Part shown: in pieces, positions 63,294 through 64,000 of the stretch
Position numbering within the stretch: the first letter of the stretch is position 1
Layout: every line of letters begins with the position of its first letter
DNA from: Polaribacter sp. WD7
GTDB taxonomy: Bacteria > Bacteroidota > Bacteroidia > Flavobacteriales > Flavobacteriaceae
Reading direction: 5' to 3'
DNA: 64,000 nt
NCBI RefSeq assembly: GCF_003335085.1
Contig: NZ_QPEJ01000018.1
Span: forward strand, 558,001-622,000
Notes under the pieces: generated by a model
The model's input: only the letters and a program-made list of their open reading frames with translations
What the model was told of the DNA's origin: nothing
The model's database searches: none
Position numbers and translations under genes: made by a program

Positions 63294-63297
63294 CTAA
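63218..63297. repeat. REP-like interspersed repeat at the folP end
   Basis: agcccagattgagcgg, then gtgtgtttgagctc and gcgaaagctggaaatagctt resemble a repeat I recall from many Flavobacteriaceae gaps. Its middle shares ttttgaggaacgaaaaa with the MITE-like element at 24407-24423. It reaches over the last codons of folP. Confidence 0.5.
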
Positions 63298-64000
63298 AAA
63301 GAAATTTGGTTTACAATTTTTACAGCTTGTAAAGCTTCTTTAACGTCATGTACTCTTAGTATATTGGCGCCATTTAACAATGCTATGGTGTTTGCACTTG
63401 TGGTTGCATTTAGGGCTTCTTTTGCAGAAATGTCTAAAGTTTTATATAGCATTGATTTTCTTGAAATACCTGCTAGAATTGGAGCGTCTAAGTTTTTGAA
63501 TAAAGATAGGTTTTTAAGAATTTCAAAATTATGATTTATGGTTTTTCCAAATCCGAAACCTACATCTATAATGACGTCGTTTAATTTTAATTGATGTAAC
63601 TTAGAAATTTGAGCAGCAAAAAAGGAAATGATTTCTTTGGTAACATTATTGTAAATAGGATTTTTTTGCATGTTTTGGGGTGTGCCTAACATGTGCATTA
63701 CAATGTAAGGAACTTGTAAATTGGCAACAGTTTTAAACATGTTAGCGTCCATATTTCCCCCAGAAATATCATTAACAATAGCTGCTCCTGAGGTAATGGT
63801 TTCTAAGGCTACTTTACTTCTAAATGTATCTACAGAAATGATGATTTGAGGAAAATTTTTGACCAATAAGTTTACAACTGGTAGTATTCTTTTAAGCTCT
63901 TCTTGTTCTGTAATGTGTTTTGCTCCTGGTCTAGAAGAGTACGCACCAACATCTATAAAAGTAGCGCCTTCTGTTAGCATTTTTTCAGTTTGAAAAAGAA
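63294..64000 (-). CDS. folP: Dihydropteroate synthase, 5' end beyond the right edge
   Basis: The gene runs off the window. The frame is open through 64000, reading QTEKMLTEGATFIDVGAYSS, so the first Met in the window (63980) is internal. Visible motifs are GAYSSRPGA, ISVDTFRSKVA, IVNDISGG and VIDVGFGFGKTINHNFEIL with the pterin-binding lysine. It condenses pterin pyrophosphate with p-aminobenzoate in folate synthesis and is the sulphonamide target. About the first 40 residues are missing. It shares direction with cdaA. Confidence 0.95.
   Translation of the reverse strand, partial: LFQTEKMLTEGATFIDVGAYSSRPGAKHITEQEELKRILPVVNLLVKNFPQIIISVDTFRSKVALETITSGAAIVNDISGGNMDANMFKTVANLQVPYIVMHMLGTPQNMQKNPIYNNVTKEIISFFAAQISKLHQLKLNDVIIDVGFGFGKTINHNFEILKNLSLFKNLDAPILAGISRKSMLYKTLDISAKEALNATTSANTIALLNGANILRVHDVKEALQAVKIVNQISF

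Overview
The window looks like chromosomal DNA of a marine-type Flavobacteriaceae (Bacteroidota; Polaribacter/Tenacibaculum-like). This is inferred from the AT-rich base use, Bacteroidota-type promoters (TTG, about 18-20 nt, then TAnnTTTG), a mevalonate isoprenoid pathway, a Rho factor with a long low-complexity insert, DUF4407, DUF4293 and DUF6266 families, weak ribosome-binding sites and many TTG starts. No species can be named from sequence alone.

Layout. 1-13.2 kb: the start of an exported protein running off the left edge, a three-domain kinase/M23/aminotransferase fusion, adenine deaminase, a PhnA-like protein, DUF4407, a small cell-envelope operon (cyclophilin lipoprotein, PepSY-like, DUF2490), an M20 dipeptidase, tRNA-Leu(UAG), a thioesterase and the Prc protease. 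13.5-18.7 kb: surE, a small membrane protein, lpxB, an NlpC/P60 lipoprotein, comEC and a thioredoxin. 18.8-24.1 kb: a peptide-use cluster of a DPP4-like lipoprotein and two POT transporters, followed by a 178-bp MITE-like element with 10-bp flanking repeats. 24.7-34.0 kb: a mevalonate cluster of HMG-CoA reductase fused to a DinB-like domain, a GYDIA-family GHMP kinase, diphosphomevalonate decarboxylase, mevalonate kinase and a UbiA prenyltransferase, with a flavoprotein, a thioredoxin-like protein, a MORN protein and RluB in between.

34.04-45.40 kb is an integrated island in the 3' end of tRNA-Phe(GAA). It is bounded by a 23-bp direct repeat, with paired 10-bp repeats near both ends that look like integrase arm sites. 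It carries a tyrosine integrase, two excisionase-like HTH proteins, a winged-helix-like protein possibly reached by a -1 frameshift, and a single-chain type IIG restriction-modification enzyme. The R-M gene is followed without gaps by a HipA/CtkA-like kinase and a HIRAN-domain protein. Next come a 57-aa protein paired with an ADP-ribosyltransferase-like protein, an 860-bp stretch without a convincing gene, and a DUF6266 protein. I read it as a defence or conflict island, and the R-M/kinase/HIRAN operon is the best candidate for an undescribed system.

45.4-64 kb returns to core genes: coaX, an outer-membrane protein, a TPR protein, lptC, a CNNM/CBS protein, ppiD, rho, DUF4293, a response regulator/lipoprotein/histidine kinase locus with three repeated operators, a phosphodiesterase, truA, an MsbA-like ABC exporter, cdaA and folP (cut by the right edge).
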